Position numbers and translations under genes: made by a program | Notes under the pieces: generated by a model | The model's input: the letters and a program-made list of their open reading frames with translations, nothing else | Told to the model about the DNA's origin: nothing | Database searches by the model: none | Assembly (NCBI GenBank): GCA_036520615.1 | Contig: DATDJI010000017.1 | Span: 13,169-77,168, forward strand | From: CAMCXE01 sp036520615 | GTDB taxonomy: Bacteria; Pseudomonadota; Gammaproteobacteria; Pseudomonadales; Cellvibrionaceae | Length of the DNA stretch: 64,000 nt | Reading direction: 5' to 3' | In this document: positions 8,905-18,244 of the stretch, piece after piece | Numbering within the stretch: position 1 is the first letter of the stretch | How the letters are laid out: each line of letters opens with the position of its first letter

Positions 8905-9408
8905 ATGAGAAATTTCACCAAGGCAGTTAATTCATTCTTTTTTAAATAGTTAGGATTAGCACTTTTTCTGAGTGCGGGACTGACTGGATGTGGCGGAGGC
9001 GGGTCAGATGGGACCGCACCCTCCGGACCAATTACCAGCACATACGTCAACGTAAAAGTTTACGATCCGACGCCCACTACTCACCCCTATTATTGCGGAG
9101 CAAAGGGTGATATATCAGCGCCAAATTTAACAGATCCAAAGCCGTTTTTACTAAACAATGATTTTTCGCATCCATCCTATGAGGATGGTTCAGTGAACCT
9201 AAAGACTAACAGTGATTTCTCAGTTTTCGTAGAAAACTGGCAATGCGCTTGCAGCTCAACGTCAACTAGCTGCGGAGCTGTAAATCCAGGCCAATTGGTA
9301 ATTGGCAGCATCATCTCCCCAGTATATATCGATTTAACTCCATCTCTCCGTGGCGCGACTCTTAAATTCCATATCGATGCGTACGGTAAAATATCTAGAT
9401 TAAATTAA
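8905..9408 (+). pseudogene. Lipoprotein gene with an in-frame amber codon in its signal peptide
   Basis: The frame from the ATG at 8905 is preceded by a good GAGGA ribosome-binding site. After 14 codons (MRNFTKAVNSFFFK) it meets TAG at 8947-8949. The same frame then continues to the TAA at 9406-9408. It encodes LGLALFLSAGLTGCGGGGS and about 135 further residues. The two pieces together make a textbook lipoprotein signal: basic start, hydrophobic core, and lipobox LTGC followed by a Gly spacer. The mature part has five cysteines, including a CAC pair, and no domain I recognise. No usable start codon with a ribosome-binding site lies between the TAG and the lipobox. This is either a recent nonsense mutation, a sequencing error, or readthrough. 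Confidence 0.75.
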
Positions 9409-9415
9409 TACTCCG

Positions 9416-9459
9416 GCCCCTGACGCGATTTTTCGGCGCGGAAGGGGATTCTATTTTTT
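9416..9459 (+). terminator. Possible terminator after the lipoprotein pseudogene
   Basis: An imperfect stem pairs CCCCT with AGGGG around a long loop and is followed by ATTTTTT. It is weak, but its position fits. Confidence 0.35.
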
Positions 9460-9470
9460 AAAATTCGATT

Positions 9471-12400
9471 TCAATAAACGTCTCGTAAATAGCGTTTTTG
9501 ATCAGCCAGGGCGCGCAGCTCTTCTTCGGCGCGATCGTGGCTCATAGCGCCTTGGCGAGCGATGACGTTTATTAATGCGGCGTCTACGTCTTTTGCCATA
9601 CGGCTGGCATCGCCGCAGACATAAATATGCGCGCCTTCATTTAGCCAATGCCAAAGCTCGCCAGCTTCTTCTTCGATGCGATTTTGCACGTATATTTTTT
9701 CAGCCTGGTCACGAGAAAACGCGAGGCTTAATTTGTGTAGATAGCCCTGCTCTTTAATTGCGTGCAATTCGTCGGAAAAATAATAATCGTAGGCTTTTTG
9801 TTGCTCACCGAAAAACAACCAGTTTTTACCAGCGGCGCCCAGAGCCTGACGCTCCTGTAAAAAGCCGCGAAAGGGTGCCACGCCAGTACCAGGGCCAATC
9901 ATAATAATAGGTAAGTTGTGATCCTTAGGTAATTTAAAATGTTTATTCGGCTGCACATAAATCGGAATTTCATCATCGGCTGCACGATCAGCTAAATAAC
10001 ACGAGCTAACACCCCGATGTTGTTGCTGATTAAATTGATAGCGCACTGCGGACACACACAACTGTACCTGATCGCTAAACGCTTTGGGGCTAGAGGCGAT
10101 TGAGTAAAGTCTTGGCTGTAATTTTTTTAACTGGCCGAGCCATTGATCTGCACTAACAGACACAGGAAATTCACGCAGCAAATCAATTAATTGCCTACCG
10201 TACAGCCAAGTTTTTAATTCGTTTTTATCGGCGTTTAGCCGCGCGTCAAGCTCCCGGTTGGCACTCTGCTGGGCGATAAATTTTAGCGTGTCCGGGTGCG
10301 GTTTGCCTATTTCATAATAGTGAATTAGCGCATGCGCCAAACTCATCTCACCCACTTTAGGCACAGCTACTGACACGTCCGCAGGCAGATTTAATTGCTC
10401 AAGCAAAGCCTGAACTAACATCGGATCATTCTTTGGCATTACACCTAAAGCATCACCAGCCTCATAACTGAGCCCATCACCAAGGGAAAAACCAAATAAA
10501 CGTACGTCTTTATTCGAGCCTGCAGCATTTAGTTTTTCGTTAGTCACTAAGCGCGCAGCATAGGGATTACTTTTATTAAAAGTTGTCGCGCCCGGGGCAT
10601 TAATGGAATTCTTTAATGCAGGAGATACATCTGCAGAAGTTTCGACTGGCGGTTTTACTTCAGCTAAAACCGCATTTAAGTTCTCCAGCCAGTGATCAAA
10701 ATTGCTTTGATAATCACTATCGCATTCAACACGGGCTAATAAATGTTCACCGCCGAGCTCCAACAGGCGTGCATCGAGTTTTTTCCCATATCCGCAAAAC
10801 TGATCGTAATTGGAATCACCCAACGCAAGCACTGCAAATTTTAAATGGTGTAATTGGGGAGCCGCGACGGAATTAATAAAATGCCAAAAATTCTGCGCAT
10901 TATCTGGCGCATCGCCATCGCCGAAGGTGCTGGCAATTAATACTAGGTACTGGTGTTCGGCCAGTTGCGCGCTGTTGTAGTCGTCCATGCTGGCAAGCGC
11001 AACATGCCAACCCTGGTTTTGCAATTGCGCCGCACAGGTTTGCGCGAGGGCTTCGGCATTGCCGGTTTGCGAGCCAAATAACACGCTTATGCTAGGGCCT
11101 TGCGCGCAAGGAGCAGTTAATGCCGAGGCCGTGCGGCTAAATAGGCCAGCTAATAATCCATCTAACCAATAGCGTTTTTCAGTATTAAATGGAGCCGAGG
11201 CTGGAATAACGGGAACCTCTGCAGTTGCCGGTGCATTTTTCAGCCCTTCCAGCAGACCACTTAAATACCATTGTTCCGGTTCATTAAATTCTGGCGTCGC
11301 TCGCGGGGCTATAGCTAGCGACTGAATAAATCTGCTTAATTCAGAAGATGCATCGGGTGGGGCATCAGTAATGTCCAGAGTATTAATTAGCGTGATTTTT
11401 TGTAAGGCCACGGCACATATTTTTAATTCAGGTTGCTGGGAGATTGGGTCTACGTAATCGCTGGTTACAGCATTAATACAGAGGTTTTCGCCAAATACAT
11501 CGTTCCAATGAATTGGTGCAAAACAGCTACCTTGCACAACGCGATCAGTAATTACTGCGGGTAAAACAGCGGTGCCGCGGCGGGAGCTTATTTGCACGGA
11601 GTCCTTATTATTAATTCCCAACAGCTGGGCGTCTTGGGGATTTATTTCAATAAAGGTGCCGGGATTTAATTTATTAAGAGTGGCGATCTTGCCGGTTTTG
11701 GTAAGCGTGTGCCATTGATGCTGTACCCGGCCGGTATTAAGCATTAAAGGGAATTCCGCACAGGGCATTTCAGCGGGAGCCAAATGCGGCCGCGCTAAAA
11801 ATTGTGCTTTGCCGCTACCGGTGGCAAATACTAGCGCGGGTTGAGTGCCGTCGGCGTCGCGCTTAAGTGTCTGGCTGCGGCCATCATTTATATAGCGCAC
11901 GGGGCTGCGCGATGAGGTTTGCTCTTGCGGCATTGGCCACTGCAGCGGCTCTTCGCGCAGACGCTTAAAACTTACGCCGCGCAGGTCCCAACCGGTTTTG
12001 GGATTATGAAAACGCTTAATCTCCTCGAATACTTCCTCGGCACTGGAAAAATTAAAGCCCTGCTCAAAGCCCATAGCTTTAGCGACTTCGGCAATAATCC
12101 GCCAATCGGCCATAGCTTCACCCGGTGGCAACACCGCCTGCTGCATCAGCGTAATGTTGCGCTCGGAGTTGATCATCGTACCTTCGGCTTCTGCCCAGAG
12201 CGCACCCGGCAAGAGCACGTCGGCGTAGACGTTAGTTTCGGTGTCGAGGAAAGCATCTTGAGCAATAACCAGTTCGGCGGCTTTAAGCCCGTCGATAACT
12301 GTTTGCCGGTTAGGCACACTTGCCACTGGATTGGTACAGATGATCCAACAAGCCTTCACCACTCCGGCTGCCATCTGCTCGAATAGATCTATCGTACCCT

Positions 12401-13562
12401 TGCCCAATTGCGTGGTAAGCGTGCCTGGTGGCAACTGCCAAATCGCCTCGACCTCAGCGCGTTCAGAGTCCACAAGCAAACTGCGCTGGCCGGGCAGGCC
12501 TGGCCCCATGTAACCCATCTCTCGCCCGCCCATAGCGTTGGGCTGGCCGGTTAGAGAAAATGGGCCGGAGCCTGGCCTACAGATTTTGCCCGTGGCCAAA
12601 TGCAAATTACAGATGGCATTGGTGTTCCAGGTGCCGTGCGTACTTTGGTTGAGCCCCATCGTCCAGCAGGTCATAAACTCTGGCGCTGCGCCTATCAGTG
12701 CCGCTGCAGCTTGAATATCCTCTGCGCTTAAGCCTGTTACGGCACTTACCGCCTCGGGCGTGTAATCCCCGAGCATTGTCTCTACCTGCTCCCAGCCATT
12801 GGTGTACTGGGCGATAAAGTCTGCATCGGTAGCGCCAGCCTTATGCAACAAATACAGCAACCCGTTAAGTAACGCTAAATCGGTGCCGGGTTTTATATGC
12901 AAAAACAGATCGGCTTTATCCGCCGTAGTCGTGCGGCGCGGGTCAACAACAATTAACTTAGCCCCCGCCTTTACCCGCTCCATCATCCGCAAATACAAAA
13001 TCGGATGGCAATCGGCCATGTTGGAGCCGATAACTAAAAATAAATTAGTGGCTTCAAAATCCTGGTAGGAACCCGGCGGCGCATCGGACCCAAGTGATAA
13101 CTTATACCCTGCCCCTGCGCTGGCCATACACAAGCGCGAGTTGGATTCGATGAGGTTTGTGCCGATGTAGCCTTTGGCCAGTTTATTAGCTAAATACTGC
13201 GCCTCAGTGGACATTTGGCCGGACACATAAAAGCTAACAGCGCCGGGGCCGTAGGTCGCTCGAATGCGATTTAGCTCCGATGAGGTGTGAGCAATAGCCG
13301 CGCTGATCGGTGTAGGCACTGGGCTTTGCGCGCGAATTTGGCGTACATAGGCTTTATCTAAACGACCTGCATGGCTCAGCACCTGGTGGCTGGTCGAGCC
13401 CTTAGTACACAGGCGCCCGAAGTTGGCCGGGTGGCTTTTATTGCCGCTAAGCTTAATGACTCGGTTGTCTGCCACCTCCATAACCAACCCACATCCCACA
13501 CCACAATAGGGGCAAACGCTCGCTACGGATTTGGACGGGGCTAGGGAATTTGTCTGAGTCAC
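9471..13562 (-). CDS. nasA: Assimilatory nitrate reductase fused to a sulfite-reductase-type NADPH flavoprotein
   Basis: This 1363-residue protein combines a catalytic molybdoenzyme with its own electron-supply module. Residues 1-70 carry the N-terminal [4Fe-4S] site (Cys17, Cys20, Cys24, Cys52). The bis-MGD molybdopterin oxidoreductase follows to about residue 700. SNSRLCMASA near residue 144 supplies the probable molybdenum-ligand cysteine. A linker contains two similar short motifs, WYLSGLLEGL and YWLDGLLAGL. A flavodoxin domain begins at FGSQTGNAEA near residue 825. FAD-binding and NADPH-binding ferredoxin-reductase domains follow and end in KRYLRDVY, the CysJ-type C-terminus. The product should reduce nitrate to nitrite with NADPH in the cytoplasm. 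The start is GTG with no clear ribosome-binding site; an in-frame TAG lies just upstream. No nirBD genes are adjacent. Confidence 0.93.
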   Translation of the reverse strand: MTQTNSLAPSKSVASVCPYCGVGCGLVMEVADNRVIKLSGNKSHPANFGRLCTKGSTSHQVLSHAGRLDKAYVRQIRAQSPVPTPISAAIAHTSSELNRIRATYGPGAVSFYVSGQMSTEAQYLANKLAKGYIGTNLIESNSRLCMASAGAGYKLSLGSDAPPGSYQDFEATNLFLVIGSNMADCHPILYLRMMERVKAGAKLIVVDPRRTTTADKADLFLHIKPGTDLALLNGLLYLLHKAGATDADFIAQYTNGWEQVETMLGDYTPEAVSAVTGLSAEDIQAAAALIGAAPEFMTCWTMGLNQSTHGTWNTNAICNLHLATGKICRPGSGPFSLTGQPNAMGGREMGYMGPGLPGQRSLLVDSERAEVEAIWQLPPGTLTTQLGKGTIDLFEQMAAGVVKACWIICTNPVASVPNRQTVIDGLKAAELVIAQDAFLDTETNVYADVLLPGALWAEAEGTMINSERNITLMQQAVLPPGEAMADWRIIAEVAKAMGFEQGFNFSSAEEVFEEIKRFHNPKTGWDLRGVSFKRLREEPLQWPMPQEQTSSRSPVRYINDGRSQTLKRDADGTQPALVFATGSGKAQFLARPHLAPAEMPCAEFPLMLNTGRVQHQWHTLTKTGKIATLNKLNPGTFIEINPQDAQLLGINNKDSVQISSRRGTAVLPAVITDRVVQGSCFAPIHWNDVFGENLCINAVTSDYVDPISQQPELKICAVALQKITLINTLDITDAPPDASSELSRFIQSLAIAPRATPEFNEPEQWYLSGLLEGLKNAPATAEVPVIPASAPFNTEKRYWLDGLLAGLFSRTASALTAPCAQGPSISVLFGSQTGNAEALAQTCAAQLQNQGWHVALASMDDYNSAQLAEHQYLVLIASTFGDGDAPDNAQNFWHFINSVAAPQLHHLKFAVLALGDSNYDQFCGYGKKLDARLLELGGEHLLARVECDSDYQSNFDHWLENLNAVLAEVKPPVETSADVSPALKNSINAPGATTFNKSNPYAARLVTNEKLNAAGSNKDVRLFGFSLGDGLSYEAGDALGVMPKNDPMLVQALLEQLNLPADVSVAVPKVGEMSLAHALIHYYEIGKPHPDTLKFIAQQSANRELDARLNADKNELKTWLYGRQLIDLLREFPVSVSADQWLGQLKKLQPRLYSIASSPKAFSDQVQLCVSAVRYQFNQQQHRGVSSCYLADRAADDEIPIYVQPNKHFKLPKDHNLPIIMIGPGTGVAPFRGFLQERQALGAAGKNWLFFGEQQKAYDYYFSDELHAIKEQGYLHKLSLAFSRDQAEKIYVQNRIEEEAGELWHWLNEGAHIYVCGDASRMAKDVDAALINVIARQGAMSHDRAEEELRALADQKRYLRDVY

Positions 13563-13960
13563 AGCGGTTTGGCTCTAAGGGCATAATGCTGGCATAGCAA
13601 TGCCTATGCCACTGCCCGCCCACCCCTAAAACAGCAGTCCATACCATTGAAAAATAAGACCTTTTATCTTTGCCTCGGCAGCCTATAGCTTGGTCAAAAC
13701 TCATTTATTTGCACGCTTAAGTCTCGCCAAAGCACCATTAACGAACACTAAGGCACCAAATAGAATCTAAAAATAAAAGAGACACCTAGCTTTACCGTGC
13801 TACAGATGAGCATGAGAGCACCAAAACGGGCCGATGTGTTTTGGATTTATCATCACATTCATGAGATATGCGCAACAAGGCGAGGTAAGAGACATATTGA
13901 AACTCGGCTTTTACTGTCCGGAGCACTAGCACAATACGTTGGCTTGCAGGCTTTTTGCTC

Positions 13961-14117
13961 TCCCCCTTTTAAAGAGGGAGGCCGGGGCGCCCGGCGAGGG
14001 TGGGGGTTGCTGGCAGAGGGAAAAGTGCTCTGGAAAACAGGACAAATCCTTAACCTAATGACACTAACCCCCCACCCCCTACTTCAGAAGTACTCCCACC
14101 CACTGAGTTACTCCCTT
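13961..14117. repeat. Inverted-repeat, MITE-like intergenic element
   Basis: A C-rich/purine-rich block (TCCCCCTTTTAAAGAGGGAG) is followed by GGGTGGGGGTT (13998-14008). This is nearly complementary to AACCCCCCACCCC at 14066-14078. The whole could fold into a large hairpin. It looks like a short interspersed element, but the boundaries are approximate. Confidence 0.45.
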
Positions 14118-14285
14118 GAGGGTCTGCAAACACTCAGCACCCGAGTAAAAAGATGCGATGAGGGTCTGCAATCATTTGGCATCGCAGTAAAAAAATACGG
14201 CGAGGGTCTGTAATCATTCGACACCGCAGCAAAAAGATGCGGTGAGCCTGTGGATTTGTTCGGTGAAGGGTAAAAAGATTCGGTA
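14118..14285. repeat. Tandem array of a 42-bp repeat, about four copies
   Basis: Copies begin at 14118, 14160, 14202 and 14244, an exact 42-base period. Each opens with GAGGGTCTGCAA or a variant, and ends with a Gly-poor AAAAAGATGCGGT-type block. The fourth copy is degenerate. Since 42 is a multiple of three, a minus-strand frame shows a repeating 14-residue RIFLLRC unit. I do not consider that frame coding. Confidence 0.8.
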
Positions 14286-14591
14286 AGGTATGTTTTTGCC
14301 TCGGCAGCGCAGGTTTGCAGTGGGGTGTCGATGTTTGATGCTTTGGTTGCCGGTTTCTAATAGGCATTGAGGTGTAGCAAATTCTCCTTTTGCCTGGAAA
14401 ATGTCTGCCGGGCTAAATAGCGTTAGGTGTTACGTATTTACCTGGTTACCTATTCTGAGAAGTGGCTCAATTGCTCTTTTTGTTTAATCTAAGTATAAAC
14501 AATGCAAATTTCATCGGAGGTTTGTGGGGCACCAAGGTCTTTGCCAGCCTGTAAGCGCTAGCAAACAATTTCGTACTAGCTTCTTCAATTG

Positions 14592-14630
14592 TGTTAGGCG
14601 GATTATTTCCGCCTAACAAACTGTTATGCC
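14592..14630. repeat. Perfect hairpin with integron attC-like boxes
   Basis: Eleven-base arms TGTTAGGCGGA and TCCGCCTAACA flank a TTATT loop. GCCTAAC fits the RYYYAAC box and GTTAGGC fits the GTTRRRY box of integron attC sites. A second GTTATGC, a vibrio-like form, follows at 14623. There is no integrase or cassette array here. The structure could also regulate the downstream gene, whose ribosome-binding site begins a few bases later. Confidence 0.4.
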
Positions 14631-14646
14631 TCTGGAGATACTGTAA

Positions 14647-16825
14647 ATGATATCCAAACTTCGAATGGATGGGGTTGCCAGCTACAAAAATGCAGCAATA
14701 ATTGAAACAGATAAAAAAGTCAATCTAGTGTATGGATTAAATGGCACAGGGAAAAGCACGATATCAAACTACTTATACGATAGAGACGGAAGTGAATTCA
14801 ATAAATGTTCGGTTGATGTAGCAGATGATGAGGAAATCCTCGTTTACAACCAAAAATTTATTAAAGACCACTTCTATGAGGCTGATAGCCTCAAGGGTAT
14901 TTTTAGCCTTTCGAAAGAAAACAAAGAGGTTGAGGAAAAGATCAAAGCAGCTGAAATAGAGCTAGATAGCTTGCTTGAAACTGAAACAAATGAAAACAAT
15001 GCAATAGCCAATGAAGAACAACGCATAAATGATTTTAAAAGTGGATCAAGTGAAACCACATGGGAAATAAAAAAGAAATACACAGGTGGCGATAGGGTTC
15101 TAGAGTTTTGTTTAGATAGCTTAAAAGGGAAAAAGGAAACTTTATTTGATTATTTAGCGGCCATAGCAAAGCCGGAACGGAAGTCAAGCCAAGTAAAATC
15201 GAAACAATTAAAAAGGATGCCGAGGCAATACAGGGGGATTCTGTTCAATCGTATGATCTGCTTCAAACAGTACAGCTAGATTCAGAGGGTATTGAATTGC
15301 ATAATATCTATAGCGAAATTGTGGTAGGCAGCACCGATAGCCCTATTTCTTCGCTTATAGAAAAACTCAACAACTCTGATTGGGTTCGACAAGGGCTTAA
15401 CTATATAGGTGAAGTTGAAGCAGGCGAATCGTTAGAGTGTCCATTTTGTCAAGAGAAAACTATAACCAAGGAACTTTCACTTAAAATATCCGACTATTTT
15501 GATGAGGCTTTTAATGATTCAATTGCGCTAATCTCAAATCATCTTACGGAATATGAAAATGCAGTCAGTAACTTGCTGCCTCTGGCAACATACAAAAGCA
15601 ACCCCTTTGCAAAGAATCGCTCGGCAGAATTATCACAAAAACACGGAGCTTTAGAAAAGAATATAACTAGCAATCTAGCCACCATTAAAAAGAAAATATC
15701 CACGCCAAGTCTGTCGCTATCCCCAACAAACACTGCGGTTTCACTGCAGGAATTCAATGAATTAATCGCGAAAATAAACACTGACATTTCCGCACATAAC
15801 GATCGGCTTAAAAACGTTGCAGAAGAGATAACAACATTAAAGCGCGAGTTTTGGCATTTGATGAGGTGGGAATATGATCAAACGATAGCTCCATGGCTAT
15901 CCGAAAAAGAAAAATCTGACAGGGTCCTTTCGGAGTCAAAATCCAGAAAAAATAAGATCGCAGAAAACATTAAAACAAAGCGAAACAACATTTCCGCCCT
16001 TCAAAAATTAACAGTAAATATTGATGCCGCAATTCTTGGCATAAATAATGGATTGGAAAATCTAGGAATTACAGGCTTCTCCATAAAAAACATCACGACC
16101 CCCTTTATAAAATAGTCCGAACGGGAGCAGAGGACGCAGAATTCCTGTCACTTAGCGAGGGAGAAAAGATGATTATTAGCTTTCTATATTTTTGCGAGCT
16201 TTGCAAAGGAAAAAAGTCCGCAAGCGAAACAAAGAAAAGGAGAATTGTTATTATTGACGATCCAATATCTAGCCTTTCCCATATTTTTGTATTCAACATC
16301 GGACAGATGCTAAAAACAGAATTTTTTCGATCAGAAAGCATTGAGCAGGTTTTTGTGCTAACCCATAGCTTGTATTTTTTCTACGAACTAACAGATACGA
16401 ATCATGACCGAAGAAGAAAAACACAAAATTTATTCCGGCTATCGAAAAACGATCAAGGTAGCAGCCTTTCGAATATGAAGTACGAAGAAATACAAAATGA
16501 TTACCACTCTTACTGGCTTGTTGTAACTGATCAAAGTCAGCCGCCAGCACTAATAGCAAACTGTATGCAAAATATTCTTGAATATTTTTTTAACTTCGTG
16601 CAAAAAGCTGACTTTAGCAACGTAATTCAGATGCCAGAGCTTCAAGGTAATAGGTATCAAGCGTTCTGCCGATATATAAATCGGGAATCTCACTCTCTTG
16701 GACAAAACATATTTGATTACAAGGAGTTCAACTATGATGATTTTCGAGATGGTCTAAGATTGGTGTTTGAGGCTTCAGGCTATCCTGAACACTATAAGAA
16801 AATGACACAGGTACTTTCAGCTTGA
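14647..16825 (+). pseudogene. AAA_13/RloC-PrrC-like ATPase, broken by two frameshifts
   Basis: Three consecutive frames together encode one protein of about 725 residues. Part one (from 14647) has the Walker A loop GLNGTGKST at residues 30-38 and a coiled-coil start. The frame shifts near 15165-15180. Part two (to about 16105) has a CPFC motif near 15440, like the zinc hook of RloC, between coiled-coil segments. A second shift occurs at the run of five C near 16100-16106. Part three has the ABC signature LSEGEK, Walker B IVIIDDPISSLS, the switch LTHS, and a C-terminal region with NRESHS. Each shift is one base missing (or two extra). A GGAG ribosome-binding site precedes the ATG. RloC and PrrC are anticodon nucleases used against phage. 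The nuclease identity here is not proven. Confidence 0.8.
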
Positions 16826-17058
16826 TAAAAAAGCAAAAATAAGGTTTTCAACTTCACGCCTACGGCACCGGACGCCGCAAATCTGATGTTTAAACCAAGA
16901 TATAACTACAACAGCAGAAACTGCCATGCAAAGAAGATTTTATTCGCAGAACGAAACGTTTTATGCAAAGTAGATACCGTGTGTTAAAGGCGAAAAAACG
17001 CGTAAGTTGGGTTTGCTGTAACGCGCAAGCCGGATCAATTTTAATTCGAAGAAAAACA

Positions 17059-17176
17059 GTAGGGTAGATTCGCGAAGCAATCTACCCTCGGTATTACTGT
17101 GGTGAATTGGTTTTTTTAAATCTGGTTCGCTGCCTCGCCATGATAGACTGTCGCTTCGCTGCGGATCTACCCTACA
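17059..17176. mobile_element. MITE-like element with GTAGGGTAGAT terminal inverted repeats
   Basis: The left end AGTAGGGTAGATTCGC (17059-17074) and the right end GCGGATCTACCCTACA (17161-17176) are inverted copies. The left end also forms an internal 9-bp hairpin, GGGTAGATT/AATCTACCC, with loop CGCGAAGC (17062-17087). The element is 118 bp long and has no coding capacity. Such short elements are usually moved by a transposase elsewhere. Confidence 0.65.
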
Positions 17177-17192
17177 TTAAACGCGTAAGCTT

Positions 17193-17341
17193 TGTAGGGC
17201 GCGTTGTCACCAACGCGCACAGTGCTTCTCTCACAATATTTTTGCGCGCACATGAGTTTTATTGTGCGAATTTTTTTGTTGGGTTTTTGCTTGGCTGGAG
17301 ATGCTGTGCGCGGGTTACGCCTACGGCTAACCCGCCCTACA
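17193..17341. mobile_element. MITE-like element with TGTAGGGCG terminal inverted repeats
   Basis: Perfect 9-bp ends TGTAGGGCG (17193-17201) and CGCCCTACA (17333-17341) bound 149 bp. Each end carries an internal hairpin. One is GCGCGTTG-TCAC-CAACGCGC at 17199-17218. The other is CGGGTTA/TAACCCG at 17311-17334. It lies 16 bases from the first element. Confidence 0.65.
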
Positions 17342-17576
17342 GTCTTATCCCGCTGCAATAATTCACGAAAAAAATACGTGCCTCAAAGAATATAATTTCT
17401 GCGAAAATGCATAAACCCCTTGTTAATATTAGCTTATTGGAAAAGCGCAGCGCCTTGCTACGTGAATGTCGTCCCAAAATCGCGACATTAACCTGTGCAT
17501 TGTACTCGCGGATAGATCATGGAAGGCGCCTGCGGGTGTTTCGACCTGCCTTAATGCGACTGCACATTTTTGTCGG

Positions 17577-18242
17577 TTAGATTTTTAATGTTGCCAAATG
17601 CAGATGCGTTTTATATGTCTTCTCTACCGTGCCATCGTTTGATGCGACGCCAAATACATGCTTGGTCTTTTCGTCAACAGTAACTGAAGTCGCAGTCCCT
17701 TGATTTTGAAGAGCGTCATGAAGATCCTGTTTCGGGATTTTGTTATTTACGTTGTTGCTAAATATCCAGAAATTAATGCTTCCGCTTACACCCAGTCTTT
17801 TGGCCGCCTCAACAAGGGCAATCGTAACGGAGGAGTAGAGCTTTTTGTTGGCATGGACTCTGGCCTGATCGCCCATTTCATGTTCGGACTCTACATTTAA
17901 ATTCTTTACATAAACATCGCCAATAATATCCTTTGCGCTGACGTTAAAATAATTTTTGGCAATTGAAACAGCAGTATAAATATCTTCGGGTTTAGTTGCG
18001 TCGATTTCGAAGACCCAAACTTCTTTGTCGATAACGTGTGCGTCTTTAGTGGTTCCCTCTATTGTCTTCTCAAAAGTGGCTGAACCTCTTGCATATTTTG
18101 ACTTCCACACACTCAGAGAGATGAGCGTCGTGCGCAATATGTATTTCTTTATTTTTTGCCCGCCATCTAAAATTAAATTCACATCCACTCGGTAATCGTG
18201 AAAACCCTCAGCGATTGACATTGCGCCTTGTTGTCCATTCAT
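17577..18242 (-). CDS. Unknown protein, last gene of the hcp operon
   Basis: I do not recognise this 221-residue protein. It has no signal peptide or membrane segment. The composition suggests a mixed alpha/beta or beta-rich fold, with the N-terminal part strand-rich (RVDVNLILDGG). A GAGGAG ribosome-binding site overlaps the last codons of the upstream gene and sits eight bases before the ATG at 18242, so translation is coupled. It is the most distal gene of the run hcp, muramidase, lipoprotein, 111-residue protein, this gene. A role in type VI cargo, as an adaptor, second effector or immunity partner, is possible but unproven. Confidence 0.8.
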   Translation of the reverse strand: MNGQQGAMSIAEGFHDYRVDVNLILDGGQKIKKYILRTTLISLSVWKSKYARGSATFEKTIEGTTKDAHVIDKEVWVFEIDATKPEDIYTAVSIAKNYFNVSAKDIIGDVYVKNLNVESEHEMGDQARVHANKKLYSSVTIALVEAAKRLGVSGSINFWIFSNNVNNKIPKQDLHDALQNQGTATSVTVDEKTKHVFGVASNDGTVEKTYKTHLHLATLKI

Positions 18243-18244
18243 GG

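Larger units (their letters stand above)
13563..14646. other. Repeat-rich intergenic region upstream of nasA and the AAA ATPase
   Basis: This 1.08-kb stretch has no supported gene. It contains an inverted-repeat element (13961-14117), a 42-bp tandem repeat array (14118-14285) and a perfect hairpin with attC-like boxes (14592-14630). Frames here owe their length to the repeats. The promoter of nasA should lie near 13563-13760. Confidence 0.6.
16826..17576. other. Repeat-filled intergenic region, 750 bp
   Basis: No gene is supported. Two adjacent MITE-like elements occupy 17059-17176 and 17193-17341. The short frames crossing them are products of their inverted repeats. The rest shows no structure I can name. 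Confidence 0.6.

Noticed and set aside
13797..14213. Plus-strand 138-codon frame
   Set aside because: It runs through the inverted-repeat element and the 42-bp array, and the product has no domain.
14118..14285. CRISPR array
   Set aside because: The 42-bp units abut directly with no spacers and only four copies.
17107..17395. Overlapping short frames on both strands
   Set aside because: They are produced by the inverted repeats of the MITE-like elements.
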